A stretch of 64,000 bases of DNA, from positions 35,813 to 99,812 of the forward strand of contig JAJXYD010000005.1 of assembly GCA_021780695.1 (NCBI GenBank). The letters run 5' to 3'. The translations under genes and the position numbers were made by a program. This document shows, one piece after another, positions 18,913-26,324 of this stretch. Positions within the stretch are counted from its first letter, which is position 1. Every line of letters starts with the position of its first letter. The notes below the pieces were generated by a model. It was not told the origin of the DNA. It saw only the letters and a program-made list of their open reading frames with translations, and did no database searches. Origin of the DNA: Deltaproteobacteria bacterium (GTDB taxonomy: Bacteria > Desulfobacterota > Syntrophobacteria > Syntrophobacterales > Syntrophobacteraceae).

Positions 18913-18951
18913 AAAAGCCTGATTCGCAGCTGCGGCGAGTCGGGCTTTTTT
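18913..18951 (+). terminator. Intrinsic terminator or attenuator just before the first structural gene
   Basis: A 15-bp stem with two G-U pairs (18913-18927 with 18935-18949), a 7-nt loop and six T. It ends only 24 bp before the start codon of the scaffold gene, with no room for another promoter, so transcription must read through or be antiterminated. Confidence 0.8.
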
Positions 18952-18974
18952 ATTGGCACGAAGGAGGAATGCAA

Positions 18975-19685
18975 ATGAGTGAGGAAGGTTTGGTTACGGA
19001 AGTTGGTGTTGAGGCTCCAGTGAGTGTTGAGAGCCCATCGAGTGTTTTGAATGCGGGGAAAGTTGCAACTGAGACTCCTGCGGCAAGTGTTCCACAAGAA
19101 GAGGAAACACAAAAGGGGCTTGAGCAGGGCGGTAAAGAAGCGGAAGGTGCAAATCCAGAAAAGCCCGAAGTGCGGGCACCGGAAGAATATAAAGATTTCG
19201 CACTTCCTGAAGGCATGAAATTGGAGGGCCAGGACCTGAGCGAGTTTAAGTCCTTTGCCAAAGAGCAGGATTTAACACAGGAGCAGGCACAAAAGGTTCT
19301 CGAATTCGCGGGGCCAAAGATCAAGGCAATGATCGAAGGGCCTTATAAAGCGTGGACAGATCTAACAAACGACTGGTGGGCAAAGACCAAGGAGGACGCC
19401 GAAATAGGCGGGACAAAACTTGAGCAGTCGGTAAAGGACGCAGGAAACGCGTTTATACCGGGCGAGTCCAACCCCTTCTTTAAAACGGAGTCCGAGGTCA
19501 CGGCTATACGGGAAGCTCTAAAAGCTACCGGCGCCATGCACCACCCGGAAGTCCAACGGCTGTTTGTGCGCATGGGTAAGATGCTGGCAGAACCGGCTCA
19601 CCTTACCGGGAAACCTGCCGTGCAGGACAAGCAGCAAGCGTTCTACGATGCGATGTATCCAACAATGCGTGGAGGAAACAGGTAG
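18975..19685 (+). CDS. Phage capsid scaffolding protein
   Basis: 236 residues from ATG 18975; the AAGGAGG at 18961-18967 favours this over the ATG at 18969. Acidic and Ala/Glu-rich, with a disordered N-terminus followed by helical segments (YKDFALPEGMKLEG, FKSFAKEQDLTQEQAQKVLEF), typical of podovirus scaffolds. It lies directly upstream of the coat gene, as scaffolds usually do. The C-terminus holds MYPTM, a short motif that also appears in the His-rich protein at 24592. Scaffolds guide coat assembly and leave the prohead. Confidence 0.75.
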   Translation: MSEEGLVTEVGVEAPVSVESPSSVLNAGKVATETPAASVPQEEETQKGLEQGGKEAEGANPEKPEVRAPEEYKDFALPEGMKLEGQDLSEFKSFAKEQDLTQEQAQKVLEFAGPKIKAMIEGPYKAWTDLTNDWWAKTKEDAEIGGTKLEQSVKDAGNAFIPGESNPFFKTESEVTAIREALKATGAMHHPEVQRLFVRMGKMLAEPAHLTGKPAVQDKQQAFYDAMYPTMRGGNR

Positions 19686-19692
19686 TGCCGCA

Positions 19693-19754
19693 AGACCGTC
19701 GGGAGATGGACAAAACGGCATTGTCCTAAACATTAGACCGTCGGGAGACGGACA
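19693..19754 (+). repeat. Two direct 20-bp repeats, AGACCGTCGGGAGAYGGACA
   Basis: Copies at 19693-19712 and 19735-19754, 42 bp apart, with one difference. They fill the gap between scaffold and coat genes, the second just before the coat ribosome site. A role in mRNA folding or protein binding is possible; nothing further can be said. Confidence 0.6.
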
Positions 19755-19765
19755 GGAGGAAATAG

Positions 19766-20812
19766 ATGGCTACACTCGGCCCTCTGGCAATGACACTCAT
19801 GGACTGGGCGAAACGGATAGACGATCAGGGTAAAATAGCCCAGATCATAAACCTGCTCAGCCAAACCAACGAGATTCTGGAAGACATGTTGTGGGTAGAG
19901 GGAAACCTACCAACCGGGCACAAGACCACCGTTAGAACCGGCCTTCCCCAGGCTTACTGGCGGCTCTTAAACCAGGGCGTTCCGCGCGGTAAATCGACGA
20001 CCGCTCAAATCACCGAGAGCTGCGGTATGCTTGAGACCTATTCCGATATCGACACCGACCTCATGGCTTTGGCTGGAGACAACACGGCCTTCAGGCTTTC
20101 CGAGGAACTGGCGTTTCTTGAGGGGATGAATCAGCAGATGGCCTCGACCATCTTCTACAATAACGTAACGACCGTCCCGGCGGCCTTCATGGGACTTGCG
20201 CCAAGATATCCGACCGTAAACACGGCAACGGCTCAGACGGCAAATAACGTTATCGACGCGGGCGGGACTGGTTCCACCAACACTTCCGTTTGGCTTATCA
20301 TGTGGGGTCCAACCGCTGTTTGCGGGATATTCCCCAAGGGCAGAAAAGCCGGTTTTGTGCAGGAAGACATGGGCAAAACCCCGGTTTATGACAGTAACAA
20401 CAATCCGTACTACGCTTGGCGTACCCATTACAAATGGGATGCGGGCCTTTGCGTAAAGGACTGGCGGTTTGCGGTTAGAATCGCAAACATCGATGTTACC
20501 ACGCTCTCTGGCGCGAGTCCTCCAAACCTCATAAACCTCATGGCCAGAGCGATTCACAGGCTTCCCATCCAGCCCGCAAGAGCGGGTAACGTTCAGACCT
20601 CGGGCCAAAACGGAGAACCTCAGCTTTCCATGGGGCAGGCCGGGTTCTACTGCAACCGCGCAATTTCCACGTGGCTCGATATCGAGGCGCTAAACAAGTC
20701 CAATATGCTCCTCAAGATCGACGAATTCGCCGGAAAGCCGGTCATGAGTTTTCGTGGTATTCCCGTAAGGACTTGTGACGCACTGCTAAACACTGAGGCC
20801 AGAGTAGTTTAA
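19766..20812 (+). CDS. Phage major capsid protein (BPP-1 Bbp17-like)
   Basis: 348 residues; AGGAGGAAATAG precedes the ATG. The sequence (MDWAKRIDDQGKIAQIINLL, LPTGHKTTVRTGLP, GMLETYSDID, FLEGMNQQMASTIFYNN) has the pattern of the coat proteins of BPP-1-like and related podoviruses, which adopt an HK97-type fold. Scaffold upstream and a cement-like protein downstream support the call. Confidence 0.82.
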   Translation: MATLGPLAMTLMDWAKRIDDQGKIAQIINLLSQTNEILEDMLWVEGNLPTGHKTTVRTGLPQAYWRLLNQGVPRGKSTTAQITESCGMLETYSDIDTDLMALAGDNTAFRLSEELAFLEGMNQQMASTIFYNNVTTVPAAFMGLAPRYPTVNTATAQTANNVIDAGGTGSTNTSVWLIMWGPTAVCGIFPKGRKAGFVQEDMGKTPVYDSNNNPYYAWRTHYKWDAGLCVKDWRFAVRIANIDVTTLSGASPPNLINLMARAIHRLPIQPARAGNVQTSGQNGEPQLSMGQAGFYCNRAISTWLDIEALNKSNMLLKIDEFAGKPVMSFRGIPVRTCDALLNTEARVV

Positions 20813-20839
20813 TCGGCTAAAAACAGGAGATATTTCGCC

Positions 20840-21370
20840 ATGATAATGGATTCTCAATTGATGTTTGACGGGGGGTTAAACGCGCAAGGCGTTTTCTCCG
20901 GGACAAGCGTAGTTTCGGGCACGACCTTTACGACGACTGCCGGAACCGATTCGGCCAACATTATCGATGTTAGCCAGATCGCGGCAAGCGCCCAGGGACG
21001 TGGCCGAGACATCGGTATTGGAGATGACCCTCAGCTCCAAATAGCTATCGAGACACTTCAAAGCTTTGCCGGAACTGGCGCCAGTATGCAGGTAGAACTT
21101 CAGACGGCCCCCGATAACGGCAGTGGCGCACCGGGAACCTGGAGCGTTCTTGCCGCCGGGCCTGTTCTTCCGGTTGCAACCCTCGTTGCCGGATACCAGC
21201 ACAATAACTTCGTGATACCTCCGGGGGTGCAGAAGTTCTTAAAGCTCACCTACGTGGTAACGGGCGCGAACATGACGGCGGGCCAAATTGCTGCCGCCAT
21301 CGTGGTCGACCGGGATTTGCTTGGACCAAACCTCGGGTATCCTTCGGGCTACTCGAACCAGTACGTGTAA
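20840..21370 (+). CDS. Bbp16-like capsid cement protein
   Basis: 176 residues, beta-rich. Features RGRDIGIGDDPQLQIAIETL, VELQTAPDNGSGAPGTW and a C-terminal VVDRDL match Bbp16-family decoration proteins that stabilise expanded capsids. It follows the coat gene by 27 bp, the usual place. Family assignment is from pattern and position. Confidence 0.7.
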   Translation: MIMDSQLMFDGGLNAQGVFSGTSVVSGTTFTTTAGTDSANIIDVSQIAASAQGRGRDIGIGDDPQLQIAIETLQSFAGTGASMQVELQTAPDNGSGAPGTWSVLAAGPVLPVATLVAGYQHNNFVIPPGVQKFLKLTYVVTGANMTAGQIAAAIVVDRDLLGPNLGYPSGYSNQYV

Positions 21371-21375
21371 AGCAA

Positions 21376-21561
21376 ATGGCGCGAGAGCGAAAGCACGCGT
21401 CTTCTCTGTGGCGTTGCTGCCGAAGTAAAACCCGGTTCGACGCACGGACAGCCAATGCTTTCATTAAGCGCCGGGTTCTTGAAGGGTGCACGGATACCTT
21501 AAGAAAGTATCTGTGCCCCTACTGCAACGCTTACCACGTGTCTCATAAGGAGTTGGAATAA
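21376..21561 (+). CDS. Small Cys-containing phage protein, probable zinc-binding
   Basis: 61 residues. An N-terminal basic part with CC, and a C-terminal KYLCPYCNAYHV (CxxC plus His) like a zinc finger knuckle. The stop overlaps the next start (TAATG). Small proteins of this type are common in phage structural operons; no function is assigned. Confidence 0.6.
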   Translation: MARERKHASSLWRCCRSKTRFDARTANAFIKRRVLEGCTDTLRKYLCPYCNAYHVSHKELE

Positions 21562-21821
21562 TGGCTAAGTACGAACTGCTTGAAAAAGCCTTCATAGATA
21601 ACCGGATTTATGAACCGGGAGAAACGGTTACCGTTGCCGATGATGTGGTGCCGGGACCGTTTATGAAACCGCTCGATGCCGCAGCCAAGAAAATGGCTAA
21701 GGAAGTTGGGCTTGTAGTCGGCCCGTCTCCAGATCCCGTGGACCAGATAACCGCGACGAACGCTGAAACCATCGGGGCAGCTCCGCAAAACGTTAAAAGC
21801 GGCATGAGCGCAAGCGCGTAG
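21561..21821 (+). CDS. Small phage protein, function unknown
   Basis: 86 residues. It opens with YELLEKAFIDNRIYEPGETV, a beta-type module seen in small head-region proteins, then DAAAKKMAKEVG and a Pro/Ala-rich tail. Coupled to the preceding gene by a 1-bp overlap. No family recognised with certainty. Confidence 0.6.
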   Translation: MAKYELLEKAFIDNRIYEPGETVTVADDVVPGPFMKPLDAAAKKMAKEVGLVVGPSPDPVDQITATNAETIGAAPQNVKSGMSASA

Positions 21822-21849
21822 ACCCTCTAACCGATAAGGATTAAAACCG

Positions 21850-22200
21850 ATGAGGACACTTAAGACCTTGGCCATTTTGGCGGCAATAATGGGGCTTGCG
21901 GCCTGTTCGACCACCGGAACTACTTCGAGCACTTCCGGAAGCACGACCGCTGTCACCACTTCCGACGTTGTAAACTACGTAACCCCCTGGCTTGAAGCGG
22001 CGGCAAACGTTGCCAACGTCATGGCTACGGGCGGCATTGTAAACGGTGCGACCATCGCTACGGCTGAAACGATAGCCAACGCGGCCCTTAACGCGTTTAA
22101 ATCAACTCCTACGCCCGATACGCTAAACACCTTGAACACGGCCATGGTGCCCGTTTACTCGAACGTTAACGCGGCTGGAACCGCCATTAAGGCGAAATAA
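21850..22200 (+). CDS. Small lipoprotein in the phage operon
   Basis: 116 residues. A basic N-terminus, hydrophobic core and the lipobox LAAC (Cys 20) indicate export and lipid anchoring. The mature part is Thr/Ser-rich then helical and Ala/Asn-rich. It sits just upstream of the endolysin region, so an outer-membrane spanin or a superinfection-exclusion lipoprotein are both possible; it is rather long for an Rz1-type spanin. Confidence 0.7.
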   Translation: MRTLKTLAILAAIMGLAACSTTGTTSSTSGSTTAVTTSDVVNYVTPWLEAAANVANVMATGGIVNGATIATAETIANAALNAFKSTPTPDTLNTLNTAMVPVYSNVNAAGTAIKAK

Positions 22201-22212
22201 GGAGAAACGGCG

Positions 22213-22473
22213 ATGAGTTTTGACCCTCATTTCATTGCGGCCCTCGCGGCCCTCGTGCTTTCGGAGATCATACCGATCATTTCCAAGAGCAGGTACGGAG
22301 GTATAGTCCATGCGCTTACGTCTCTTTTGGGAAGGCTTTATGCAACGCCTTCCGATGTTTCCGCTATTGCAACCGAGATCGCGGCCCTTAAAGCTCAGAT
22401 CGACAAATTACAGGCCGTTTCGTCTCCCGCGCCCGTTCAAGCGCCCGTAACCGCTCCTGCTCCCCAGGCGTAG
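22213..22473 (+). CDS. Small membrane protein, candidate holin-type
   Basis: 86 residues. One hydrophobic segment (FIAALAALVLSEIIPII, residues 6-22) followed by a helical part (IATEIAALKAQIDKLQAV) and a Pro/Ala-rich tail. Its position before a GH24 endolysin suggests a lysis role. Topology does not match a classic holin class cleanly. Confidence 0.5.
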   Translation: MSFDPHFIAALAALVLSEIIPIISKSRYGGIVHALTSLLGRLYATPSDVSAIATEIAALKAQIDKLQAVSSPAPVQAPVTAPAPQA

Positions 22474-22489
22474 AAGGGAAGGTTAAGCG

Positions 22490-22960
22490 ATGGATCTTCT
22501 GGAACTTAGAGACGACTCGGTTCTAAAGCGCATGATCGCAAGCGATGAAGGCATAAGATCCACGCCTTACCGAGACACCAAAGGAATCTGGACGGCTGGA
22601 ATCGGCCATAACCTGGAATCTCACGGCGATATGGGAAACCTAAAGGAATGGCTGAAGGCGGGCGTGCCCGATGAGAAAATCCGGGACTGGTTTAAAGACG
22701 ATTTGGACGCGGCGATTACCTGCGCGGCCCAGATATTTGCGCCCGAATTCGAGCTTTTGCCCGATAACGTGCAGCGCGTGCTTGTGGATATGGCCTTCGA
22801 CCTCATGTACGAGCTTTGGGACTGGGTTGTTTTAAGGGCAAAGATTGCGGCTCACGATTGGGTGGGAGCTGCTCAGTCGATTCTTCACAGTCTATTTGCA
22901 CAGCAGGCCCCCGACAGGTGCGAGCGATTGGCGCAGCTTCTGCGGAAGGTGCCGAAATGA
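22490..22960 (+). CDS. Phage endolysin, GH24 (T4-type) lysozyme
   Basis: 156 residues. The catalytic Glu lies in SDEGIRSTPYRDTKG (Glu 20), followed by WTAGIGHNL, the Asp/Thr region of T4-type muramidases. It cuts the glycan backbone of peptidoglycan. There is no signal peptide, so a holin-type partner is needed. The stop overlaps the next start in an ATGATG junction. Confidence 0.85.
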   Translation: MDLLELRDDSVLKRMIASDEGIRSTPYRDTKGIWTAGIGHNLESHGDMGNLKEWLKAGVPDEKIRDWFKDDLDAAITCAAQIFAPEFELLPDNVQRVLVDMAFDLMYELWDWVVLRAKIAAHDWVGAAQSILHSLFAQQAPDRCERLAQLLRKVPK

Positions 22961-23199
22961 TGAGCGCCCATGATTTTTTCACCATGGTGGCAAGTGTCGT
23001 GGCGGCTTTAATCGCCATTTTGCTAAGCTCCATTTCATCCCGGCTGGCGCGCATGGAAGAAAAGCTTGACCAGAAGCAGGACATAAAAGAGTGCGAGGTG
23101 CGCGAAACGCGGTGCTGCAAGAGCGTAAGCGATCTGTGGGATGCCTTTGGGAAGCATTCGCACGAGGGCCTACCCAAAGACAGCAAGGTTACGCGATGA
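22957..23199 (+). CDS. Small membrane protein with coiled coil, candidate lysis accessory
   Basis: 80 residues from ATG 22957; the frame upstream is inside the endolysin gene. One membrane helix (FTMVASVVAALIAILLSS), then a charged helix (RLARMEEKLDQKQDIKE) and Cys residues (CEVRETRCC). Coupled to the endolysin. A holin, Rz-like spanin or XhlA-like protein are all possible. Confidence 0.6.
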   Translation: MMSAHDFFTMVASVVAALIAILLSSISSRLARMEEKLDQKQDIKECEVRETRCCKSVSDLWDAFGKHSHEGLPKDSKVTR

Positions 23200-23209
23200 G
23201 TCAAAGAGT

Positions 23210-23277
23210 TTCCAGGACACTCCGACACGGAAGGAACCAGCCCCCAAGCTGTCTTGAGGTGTTAGAATGTCCTGGAA
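23210..23277 (+). other. Inverted repeat, possible structured RNA or operator
   Basis: Perfect 10-bp arms TTCCAGGACA (23210-23219) and TGTCCTGGAA (23268-23277) enclose 48 nt with a smaller internal hairpin. It fills the 103-bp gap before the Cys-rich pair. There is no T-run, so it is not a standard terminator. Confidence 0.45.
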
Positions 23278-23302
23278 TTTCACATACCGGGAGGGATAAC
23301 CG

Positions 23303-23518
23303 ATGAAAGACGGACAGTGTTGTCAGAATTGTTATCACTTCGAGCGCAAAAAAGGAAGATATGGAACCGTTTATGACATCTGTTACGAATCTTATCCAGT
23401 AGTTCGTATCTCAAATCCTCATTCCTGGATACAGAGGCATGTTGAGGGAGTAACTTTATGGTGCAAAAAATGGCAACCTCAAAAAAACAAGAAAATATAT
23501 GAGGAGGGTGCTCGATGA
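23303..23518 (+). CDS. Small Cys-rich protein, first of a tandem pair
   Basis: 71 residues with CCQNCYHFER, a central DICYES and WCKKW. The four Cys suggest a small zinc-bound fold. The next gene is a paralog (shared frame MKDGQxCxxCY, GTV, WCxKW). Base composition is more AT-rich than the neighbours. No function known. Confidence 0.65.
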   Translation: MKDGQCCQNCYHFERKKGRYGTVYDICYESYPVVRISNPHSWIQRHVEGVTLWCKKWQPQKNKKIYEEGAR

Positions 23519-23694
23519 AAGATGGTCAGAACTGCAAGAGCTGCTATTTCTATGAAAGGGTTACTGGAAGCGATGGAACGGTTCACGAACTGTGCTGCGA
23601 GTCTCCACCGGAATATATTGCAAAGGCTAACGCCTGGATGCACAGGCGAACCGTCGGTGAAACGTGCTGGTGCGGCAAATGGAGAGCGGCATAG
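23515..23694 (+). CDS. Small Cys-rich protein, second of a tandem pair
   Basis: 59 residues, starting at the ATG that overlaps the previous stop (ATGA). It has NCKSCYFYER, LCCES and CWCGKW, matching its upstream paralog over nearly the full length. The pair arose by tandem duplication followed by strong divergence. A zinc ribbon-like fold is inferred. Confidence 0.65.
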   Translation: MKDGQNCKSCYFYERVTGSDGTVHELCCESPPEYIAKANAWMHRRTVGETCWCGKWRAA

Positions 23695-23709
23695 TGAAAG
23701 GGGTTTTTG

Positions 23710-24033
23710 ATGGCTTTAGATAGACTCGGCGATTGGGAAGAATTTAGCAGGAAAGTGCAAAAGCACATTCTGAAATATACAATCCCTCAGTACCAAAACG
23801 AGGACGGAGAATCGGACCAGGTTGGGATTTGGACGGCAAGCGATTGCGTAAACGCGATCAGGAGGTATATAGGGCGCTTCGATAAGAACAGCCGAGGGGA
23901 GATCGATCAATTAAGGGATTTTCTAAAAATCGCCCATTACGCTCAGTTCGCCTACGATAAATACCGAGACGAAAAGGGTTTGCCGGATGTCTACCCGGTA
24001 GCGGAGCGCATGGATTACGGGGTGACAAAATGA
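23710..24033 (+). CDS. Phage protein, function unknown
   Basis: 107 residues from ATG 23710, with GAAAGGGG upstream. Helical; features WEEFSRKVQKHILKYTIPQY and CVNAIRRYIGRF, then KIAHYAQFAYDKYR. Proteins with this pattern occur near small head genes of related podoviruses, but I know no function. Confidence 0.65.
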   Translation: MALDRLGDWEEFSRKVQKHILKYTIPQYQNEDGESDQVGIWTASDCVNAIRRYIGRFDKNSRGEIDQLRDFLKIAHYAQFAYDKYRDEKGLPDVYPVAERMDYGVTK

Positions 24034-24082
24034 ATCGGGAACAACTCATTTACCTCATGGCTGGAAATGGAGGACATAAAGG

Positions 24083-24364
24083 ATGGCAAAGCTAACGACC
24101 AGGGCACGGAAAGCAATTCCTAAAAGCGACTTCGCGCTACCGGATAAGCGCAGTAAATCTGGCGGTAAAGGCGGTTATCCGATTGAGGACAAGGCTCACG
24201 CCAGAAACGCGTTGGCTCGAGTATCCGAGTTTGGAACGCCGGCACAAAAGGCCGAGGTGCGGGCCAAGGTGGAAAAGAAATATCCCGGAATGGGCGATGG
24301 CAAGAAAAAGGGCGCTGAGCGGGATCGCGGCAGACGCTCCGATAAGCGCGAGGGCAGGAGGTAG
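24083..24364 (+). CDS. Small basic phage protein (KAHARNALARVSE-type)
   Basis: 93 residues, very basic. It carries SDFALPDKRS, YPIEDKAHARNALARVSEFG and AEVRAKVEKKYPG, a pattern seen in many phage and prophage proteins of unknown role, then a Lys/Arg-rich tail that may bind DNA. Confidence 0.75.
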   Translation: MAKLTTRARKAIPKSDFALPDKRSKSGGKGGYPIEDKAHARNALARVSEFGTPAQKAEVRAKVEKKYPGMGDGKKKGAERDRGRRSDKREGRR

Positions 24365-24367
24365 CTA

Positions 24368-24574
24368 ATGGGCGCTCCATCCATTTCGGTTCCACCGACG
24401 CCGGTAGTTCCGCCGCCGCCAAGTTTACCCGACCAGGGAGTACAGAACGCGGCGACAAACGAACAGCAGCTTGCAGCCATGGAATATGGCTCGACGGGCA
24501 CTGTTCTAACGGGCGCGCAAGGTTTAACCAAACCCGCAAAGACCACGGCGGGCACACGGTCCCTTTTGGGATAG
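24368..24574 (+). CDS. Small Pro-rich phage protein ending in a LTG...RSLLG motif
   Basis: 68 residues. A Pro-rich N-terminus is followed by TVLTGAQGL and TRSLLG, an ending found in small virion-associated proteins of several podoviruses. It lies 3 bp after the previous gene. Function unknown. Confidence 0.65.
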   Translation: MGAPSISVPPTPVVPPPPSLPDQGVQNAATNEQQLAAMEYGSTGTVLTGAQGLTKPAKTTAGTRSLLG

Positions 24575-24591
24575 GGAAGGACTAGCATACC

Positions 24592-24870
24592 ATGGCCGAA
24601 AAGACCCATTCTCATCCGATAGTGCATACCCACGACGGGGGTAAAGTCCATCGTCATCACGCAACCCACACTCACGAGGAAGGCGAAGTTCATGTGCATC
24701 CTCACGCCCATCCGGGAGACAGTGCGCCAGCTCCGGGAGAAATCCACGGGCAGCAGCATACCCACGACGCGGTTCCAGACGATCAGGTAGCGAGTTTACT
24801 TAACTCAATGTATCCCACAATGGGTCAAGGCGGTCCGGGAGCACCGGGCGGCGCTGGACCACAGGGGTAA
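24592..24870 (+). CDS. His-rich phage protein carrying the MYPTM motif
   Basis: 92 residues. The first two thirds consist of HxH runs (HSHPIVHTH, VHRHHATHTH, VHVHPHAHP, QQHTH), a likely metal-binding array. The C-terminus has SLLNSMYPTMGQGG and a Gly-rich tail; MYPTM also ends the scaffolding protein. The sequence may therefore attach to the capsid by the same contact as the scaffold, bringing a metal-binding segment into the head. That is inference. Confidence 0.7.
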   Translation: MAEKTHSHPIVHTHDGGKVHRHHATHTHEEGEVHVHPHAHPGDSAPAPGEIHGQQHTHDAVPDDQVASLLNSMYPTMGQGGPGAPGGAGPQG

Positions 24871-24873
24871 AAG

Positions 24874-25710
24874 ATGCCTTCTCAGGTAGATATGTGCAAC
24901 CGGGCGCTTTCCGTGATCGGCACAAGATCGTCGATTGCTTCCATGAACGAGGCGAGTACGGAGGCCCAGGCGTGTTCGCTTCACTTCGAGCAGGCGTGCA
25001 GGGCCATGCTAAGGCTTGCTCCTTGGTCGTTTGCGCGGGCTACGGGCTCGGGGGCGCTTATCGCGGCAAGTGCCGGGACTCCTGAAAATCAGACTGGAAT
25101 CGTTCCCATTCCGCTTGTGCCCGTAAGCGCGGCAAATCCTGCCGGGACGATTCCGGACCAAATCGTTTCCTGGAGCTACGAATACGCGTGGCCCCAGGAC
25201 TGCGTGAGGCTAAGGCAGGTAAGAAATCCGTTTACGCCTCCAGCGACTTCCGGGACGGTCGTGCCGTTGTGGCCGGGCGTTCTTTCATCGCCCCTGGATA
25301 TGGGGGCAGCAGAGGGGCTTTCTCTTTCAAACCGCGTGCCCTACCAGATATCTCTTGACCGGGACTCTTTTGGTAACCGCATCAAGGTGATTCTAACCAA
25401 TATCGAGTCGGCCCTTTTGATCTACACGGCGATGATTGATGACCCGAACCTTTGGGATGATGAGTTCTCCGAGGCCTTCGTTTATGCCCTTGGAAGCCAT
25501 TTGGTTGGGGCTTTGATCGGGGATAAGCAAATGGACAAGGACTTGTGGGGGAAGGCTCAAATGCTTGCCGTACAGGCCCGGGCGGTCGATGCGAACGAGC
25601 AGCCGCTAAGTCCTAACCATACGCCCGACTGGATAAGGGCACGGTACGGATTTCCACTGACCGGTCTTATGCCTTATCCGGTGGATAACGATAGCGATTT
25701 TGGATTCTAG
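24874..25710 (+). CDS. Head-to-tail adaptor, T7 gp11-like (tail tubular protein A)
   Basis: 278 residues. The N-terminus PSQVDMCNRALSVIGTRSSI and the later LHFEQACRAMLRLAPWSFA, YAWPQDCVRLRQV and FVYALGSHLVGALIGD fit the gp11 family, whose dodecamer joins portal to nozzle. The gene is far from the portal in this layout but in a virion gene block. Confidence 0.75.
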   Translation: MPSQVDMCNRALSVIGTRSSIASMNEASTEAQACSLHFEQACRAMLRLAPWSFARATGSGALIAASAGTPENQTGIVPIPLVPVSAANPAGTIPDQIVSWSYEYAWPQDCVRLRQVRNPFTPPATSGTVVPLWPGVLSSPLDMGAAEGLSLSNRVPYQISLDRDSFGNRIKVILTNIESALLIYTAMIDDPNLWDDEFSEAFVYALGSHLVGALIGDKQMDKDLWGKAQMLAVQARAVDANEQPLSPNHTPDWIRARYGFPLTGLMPYPVDNDSDFGF

Positions 25711-25724
25711 GAGGAAACGCGGAG

Positions 25725-25991
25725 ATGAACCGGGAAGCCATACTTTGGAGCGAGGTTTTAATGCAGGCGAAGAGAGATTATTCGCGCAAGATCTCAAAGC
25801 TGAAAGATTCCGTTGCCGGGACGGAAAGTATGAGGATAGCCCGCTCTGTTCGAAAAGGGCAGAAGACCGAGGCGGCCAAATGGTTTGCAGGAAAAGACAC
25901 AAGACGGGGGAGTTTCCTTTGGGTCTGCGAGGCGCTTGGGCTCGACAGCCACGCGGTTCTTAAATCAATAAGGGGGAAAAGCAATGATTAG
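25725..25991 (+). CDS. Small phage protein with a WF...SFLWVCEALGLD motif
   Basis: 88 residues, basic. The C-terminal half, AAKWFAGKDTRRGSFLWVCE then ALGLDSHAVLKSI, looks like a short helical DNA-binding or regulatory module found in phage proteins, but I cannot name it. The stop overlaps the next start by 8 bp. Confidence 0.6.
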   Translation: MNREAILWSEVLMQAKRDYSRKISKLKDSVAGTESMRIARSVRKGQKTEAAKWFAGKDTRRGSFLWVCEALGLDSHAVLKSIRGKSND

Positions 25992-26316
25992 AGCGGTCCA
26001 AGGTTTAGATGGTTTCATGAACCCCTTGATCGGTAACCTGCCGCCATCAGATACCATCTACGCAATTGATCTCGCGGCCAACGCAAGCCAGCAGATACCG
26101 ATTCCGGCAGGAGCCAACCTTGTGGTTTTCGGGCCCATTTTGGGCGCGAACCAGTATGTGAAGTTTACAAACTCGGCCATTTCTGTCCCGGCGGCAAATA
26201 TCGTGGACGGAAGCGCCCCCGAGAGAATGCCGGACAGCAGGAATTGCACGGGGAAGAGCTACCTTAGCCTGGTTAGCGACACGGCTGGAATCGTTACGCT
26301 TTCGTTTTACGCATAG
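25984..26316 (+). CDS. Beta-rich phage structural protein, function unknown
   Basis: 110 residues. Pattern YAIDLAANASQQIPIPAGAN and VSDTAGIVTLSFYA suggests a small jelly-roll-type head or tail protein. No family recognised. Confidence 0.6.
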   Translation: MIRAVQGLDGFMNPLIGNLPPSDTIYAIDLAANASQQIPIPAGANLVVFGPILGANQYVKFTNSAISVPAANIVDGSAPERMPDSRNCTGKSYLSLVSDTAGIVTLSFYA

Positions 26317-26324
26317 GGGAAGCC

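Noticed and set aside
24030..24095. 21-codon frame overlapping the start of the basic phage gene
   Set aside because: It is coupled to the previous stop but too short, has no conserved character and overlaps the next gene.
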